A stretch of 64,000 nt of DNA from positions 138,826-202,825 of the forward strand of contig CALWSK010000003.1 in assembly GCA_944384195.1 (NCBI GenBank), read 5' to 3'. This DNA is from an uncultured Clostridia bacterium. GTDB lineage: Bacteria > Bacillota > Clostridia > Lachnospirales > CAG-274. This document shows, piece by piece, positions 61,929 through 64,000 of the stretch (positions within the stretch are counted from its first letter, which is position 1; each line of letters begins with the position of its first letter). Under the pieces are notes generated by a model. The model did not search any database. It had not been told where the DNA came from and saw only the letters and a list, made by a program, of their open reading frames with translations. The translations under genes and the position numbers were made by a program.

Positions 61929-63002
61929 TTGAATATATCTAAAAACTTAGCAAAGCAAATTGTAGAAGCTATAAAACAAATTTGTGGCTATGATATAAAT
62001 TTTATAGATAAAGAAGGAATAGTAATAGCTAGCACAGACGAAAACAGAATAGGAAATTTTCATGAAGCAGGACAAAAGGCTATAAAAACTAGATCCACAA
62101 TAATAGTAGAAAATATTAATACATATCTTGGTGTAAAAAAGGGAATAAATATACCTATTTTTATAAACGATATCCCTATAGCTGCTGTTGGAGTTACTGG
62201 AGAACCTAAAGAAGTATCAAAATATATATTTTTATCTACTAAAATAACAGAAATATTTTTAAACGAAAATTTACTAAAAGAAAACCTTTCAAATAAAACA
62301 AATCAAATAGACTATATAATGCAAACTTATTTATATAATCAAAAAGAAAAATTTATATATGCAAAAAATCTTTTAAAAAATCTTAATATAAATATAAATT
62401 CAAAACTTTATGCTATTACAATAGAACTAAATAATAGCTACAATCTAAATAATATAAAAATAATAGAAAAATCTATAAAAGCCTTCTTTGAAGAATGCGA
62501 TTGTATATTAAATACTTATGTCTTTCCCTTTGAATTTATAGGCTTTTTACCAGAAAATAAATTTAATATATTCAAAAACAACCTTGATAATTTTTCAGTC
62601 TTAAATAAAGATATATTAAAAATTGGTATAGGCTCTTTAGAAGTCTTAGAAGATATGGCAAAATCTTACTCAAATTCTAATATAGCTATATCTTATATAT
62701 CAAATGAAAAAAATTATAAATTTTATGAAGACTTTAGCATAGAAATTTTATTAAATTCTATACCTATAGAATTAAAAAAAAGATATTCTTTAGAAATATT
62801 AAAAACCCTTTCTAAAGAAGAAATATATATTTTAAAAACATATTTTGAAAACAATATGGAACTAAAAAAAACTTCAAGCTCACTTTTTATACATATAAAC
62901 ACATTACAATATAAGCTAGATAAAATTTATAAAAAAACTGGGTATAATCCTAGAAATTTTAAAGATGCATGTTTTTTATATATAATTTTAACATTTTATT
63001 AA
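61929..63002 (+). CDS. CdaR-type sugar-diacid regulator
   Basis: The 357-residue protein begins at a TTG 8 bases after AAAGGAGG; no ATG fits. The N-terminal sugar-diacid recognition domain (about 1-135) has NLAKQIVEAIKQICGYDINF and GIVIASTDENRIGNFHE (pattern IxxSTDxxRIGxxH). The middle is a GGDEF-like unrelated fold (about 140-280). The C-terminal PucR-type helix-turn-helix (about 295-355) contains TYFENNMELKKTSSSLFIHINTLQYKL, given here by extent 310-336. CdaR proteins activate genes for glucarate, galactarate and glycerate use. The next gene is glycerate kinase, the usual partner. Confidence 0.9.
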   Translation: MNISKNLAKQIVEAIKQICGYDINFIDKEGIVIASTDENRIGNFHEAGQKAIKTRSTIIVENINTYLGVKKGINIPIFINDIPIAAVGVTGEPKEVSKYIFLSTKITEIFLNENLLKENLSNKTNQIDYIMQTYLYNQKEKFIYAKNLLKNLNININSKLYAITIELNNSYNLNNIKIIEKSIKAFFEECDCILNTYVFPFEFIGFLPENKFNIFKNNLDNFSVLNKDILKIGIGSLEVLEDMAKSYSNSNIAISYISNEKNYKFYEDFSIEILLNSIPIELKKRYSLEILKTLSKEEIYILKTYFENNMELKKTSSSLFIHINTLQYKLDKIYKKTGYNPRNFKDACFLYIILTFY

Positions 63003-63168
63003 TTTATACCCCAAAATATATAAATATACTATATAAACTTTTATTTTTTTGTTAATTATAACAATTTTTTTAATTATTAGTATATAATTTATATTACAAA
63101 TTATATAGTAAATACTTAATATTATTTGTATAATTATTCTTATAAATAATATTAAAGGAGAGATTAAT

Positions 63169-64000
63169 ATGAAAGTGGTTGTTGCTATAGACTCTTTAAA
63201 AGGCAGTCTTTCTTCTGTATTAGCAGGTAATACTATAAAAGATGCTATCTTAAATGTCATGCCAGATAGTAATGTTGTTGTAAAACCTCTTGCTGATGGT
63301 GGAGAAGGAACTACTGAAGCTTTAGTAGATGGTATGGGCGGAAAACTTGTTAATATATCTGTAACTGGCCCTCTTGGAGATAAAATACTATCTAGCTATG
63401 GTATAGTAGAAAACAAAAATTTAGCTATTATAGAAATGGCTAGTGCATCTGGTATAACACTAGTAAAAGAAGAACTTAGAAATCCTCTTAATACTACCAC
63501 TTATGGCGTTGGCGAAATGATAAAAGATGCTATATCTAAAGGTATAAGAAATTTTATAGTAGGCATAGGTGGAAGTGCTACTAATGATGGTGGCTTTGGT
63601 ATGCTAAAAGCTCTTGGATTTAGCTTTTTAGATAAAGACAATAACGAAATAGAGCTTGGAGCTAAAGGCCTTAGAACTCTTGCAAAAATAGATATTTCAA
63701 ATAAGCTAAAAGAGCTTGATGAATGTAATTTTAATGTAGCTTGTGATGTTAATAATCCTCTTTGTGGAGAAAATGGAGCTAGCTATATATATGGTCCTCA
63801 AAAAGGTGCAGATGAAAAAATGGTAAAAGAGCTTGACTCTCTTTTAGAAAACTTTGCTAAGCTTACCTCCAATATAATAGGTAAAGATAATTCTAAAATA
63901 GAAGGTGTAGGCGCTGCTGGTGGACTTGGTTTTGCATTTTTATCATATCTAAACGCTAATTTAAAATCTGGTATAAAAATAGTATTAGACCAAACTCAAT
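63169..64000 (+). CDS. glxK: Glycerate kinase, 5' part (cut by window edge)
   Basis: The first 277 residues are visible. The protein begins MKVVVAIDSLKGSLSS, with PLADGGEGTTEAL, the conserved EMASASGITLV, GIGGSATNDGGFGMLKALG (near 138-156) and EGVGAAGGLGFAF, all marks of the GarK/GlxK glycerate kinase family, which phosphorylates D-glycerate to 2-phosphoglycerate (or 3-phosphoglycerate in some). The ATG follows AAAGGAGAG. It lies 166 bp after the CdaR-type regulator, which probably activates it. About 100 residues are missing beyond the window. Confidence 0.95.
   Translation, partial: MKVVVAIDSLKGSLSSVLAGNTIKDAILNVMPDSNVVVKPLADGGEGTTEALVDGMGGKLVNISVTGPLGDKILSSYGIVENKNLAIIEMASASGITLVKEELRNPLNTTTYGVGEMIKDAISKGIRNFIVGIGGSATNDGGFGMLKALGFSFLDKDNNEIELGAKGLRTLAKIDISNKLKELDECNFNVACDVNNPLCGENGASYIYGPQKGADEKMVKELDSLLENFAKLTSNIIGKDNSKIEGVGAAGGLGFAFLSYLNANLKSGIKIVLDQTQ

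Overview
The window is very AT-rich and gene-dense and reads as chromosome of a strictly anaerobic, spore-forming Clostridia member (Firmicutes/Bacillota). Support comes from a sigma-G gene, a Spo0E-like protein, a GerMN-domain protein, rubrerythrin with an N-terminal rubredoxin domain, a 2[4Fe-4S] ferredoxin, hydroxylamine reductase (Hcp), formate-tetrahydrofolate ligase, strong AGGAGG ribosome sites and a strong preference for A/T-ending codons. The genus cannot be fixed from sequence alone. I saw no insertion sequence, prophage, CRISPR array, rRNA or tRNA gene.

Layout. 1-3.4 kb: start of an HtrA-type protease gene, a secreted HExxH protein, and two divergent membrane/secreted PepSY-domain proteins. 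3.4-8.8 kb (minus): a Spo0E-like small protein, lgt, an M16 peptidase pair (YfmH/YfmF), sigG and a CorA transporter. 8.9-15.4 kb (minus): an apparent operon comEA-like / response regulator / sensor kinase / GerMN protein / comEC-like / holA. 15.5-17.6 kb (plus): a D,D-carboxypeptidase and a GntR-type regulator. 17.7-20.6 kb (minus): asd-dapA-dapB behind a lysine riboswitch. 20.7-30 kb (minus): a nine-gene run from 5-formyl-THF cyclo-ligase through DAHP synthase, polA, coaE, a lytic transglycosylase, a solute-binding lipoprotein, a GalT-like protein and ddl to a small membrane protein. 30-34 kb (plus): an LCP ligase and a large phosphodiester-glycosidase protein. 34-38.2 kb: rubrerythrin, tldE/tldD and ferredoxin. 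38.3-42.4 kb (plus): pdxS-pdxT and a poly-HAMP chemoreceptor. 42.4-47.2 kb: nagB-nagA (minus), fhs, a DUF1284 protein and a small membrane protein. 47.3-53.2 kb (minus): purK-purE-aroE-glmM and a repeat-bearing membrane protein. 53.2-55.7 kb: a Crp/Fnr regulator divergent from hcp. 55.8-61.3 kb (minus): a CDF metal exporter, ftsK/spoIIIE and a duplicated-domain protein. 61.9-64 kb (plus): a CdaR-type regulator and glycerate kinase, cut by the window end.

How the genes work together. Much of the window serves cell-envelope construction: diaminopimelate/lysine synthesis, D-Ala-D-Ala ligation, amino-sugar supply (GlmM, NagA, NagB), wall-polymer attachment (LCP), carboxypeptidase, lytic transglycosylase and lipoprotein maturation. 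A second group serves sporulation and chromosome handling (sigma-G, Spo0E-like, GerMN, FtsK/SpoIIIE, PolA, HolA). A third serves anaerobic redox and one-carbon metabolism.

The most unusual signals are: (i) short ORFs with a perfect GAAAGGAGTATG start site lying in frame with, and ending exactly 12 nt before, the weakly initiated corA and nagA genes, with a similar mini-ORF in a 611-bp gap upstream of the CDF gene; (ii) a secreted HExxH protein next to two PepSY proteins, suggesting a protease/inhibitor module; (iii) a membrane protein with four near-identical 75-bp repeats; and (iv) a two-component system followed by a twin-GerMN protein inside a competence/replication operon.
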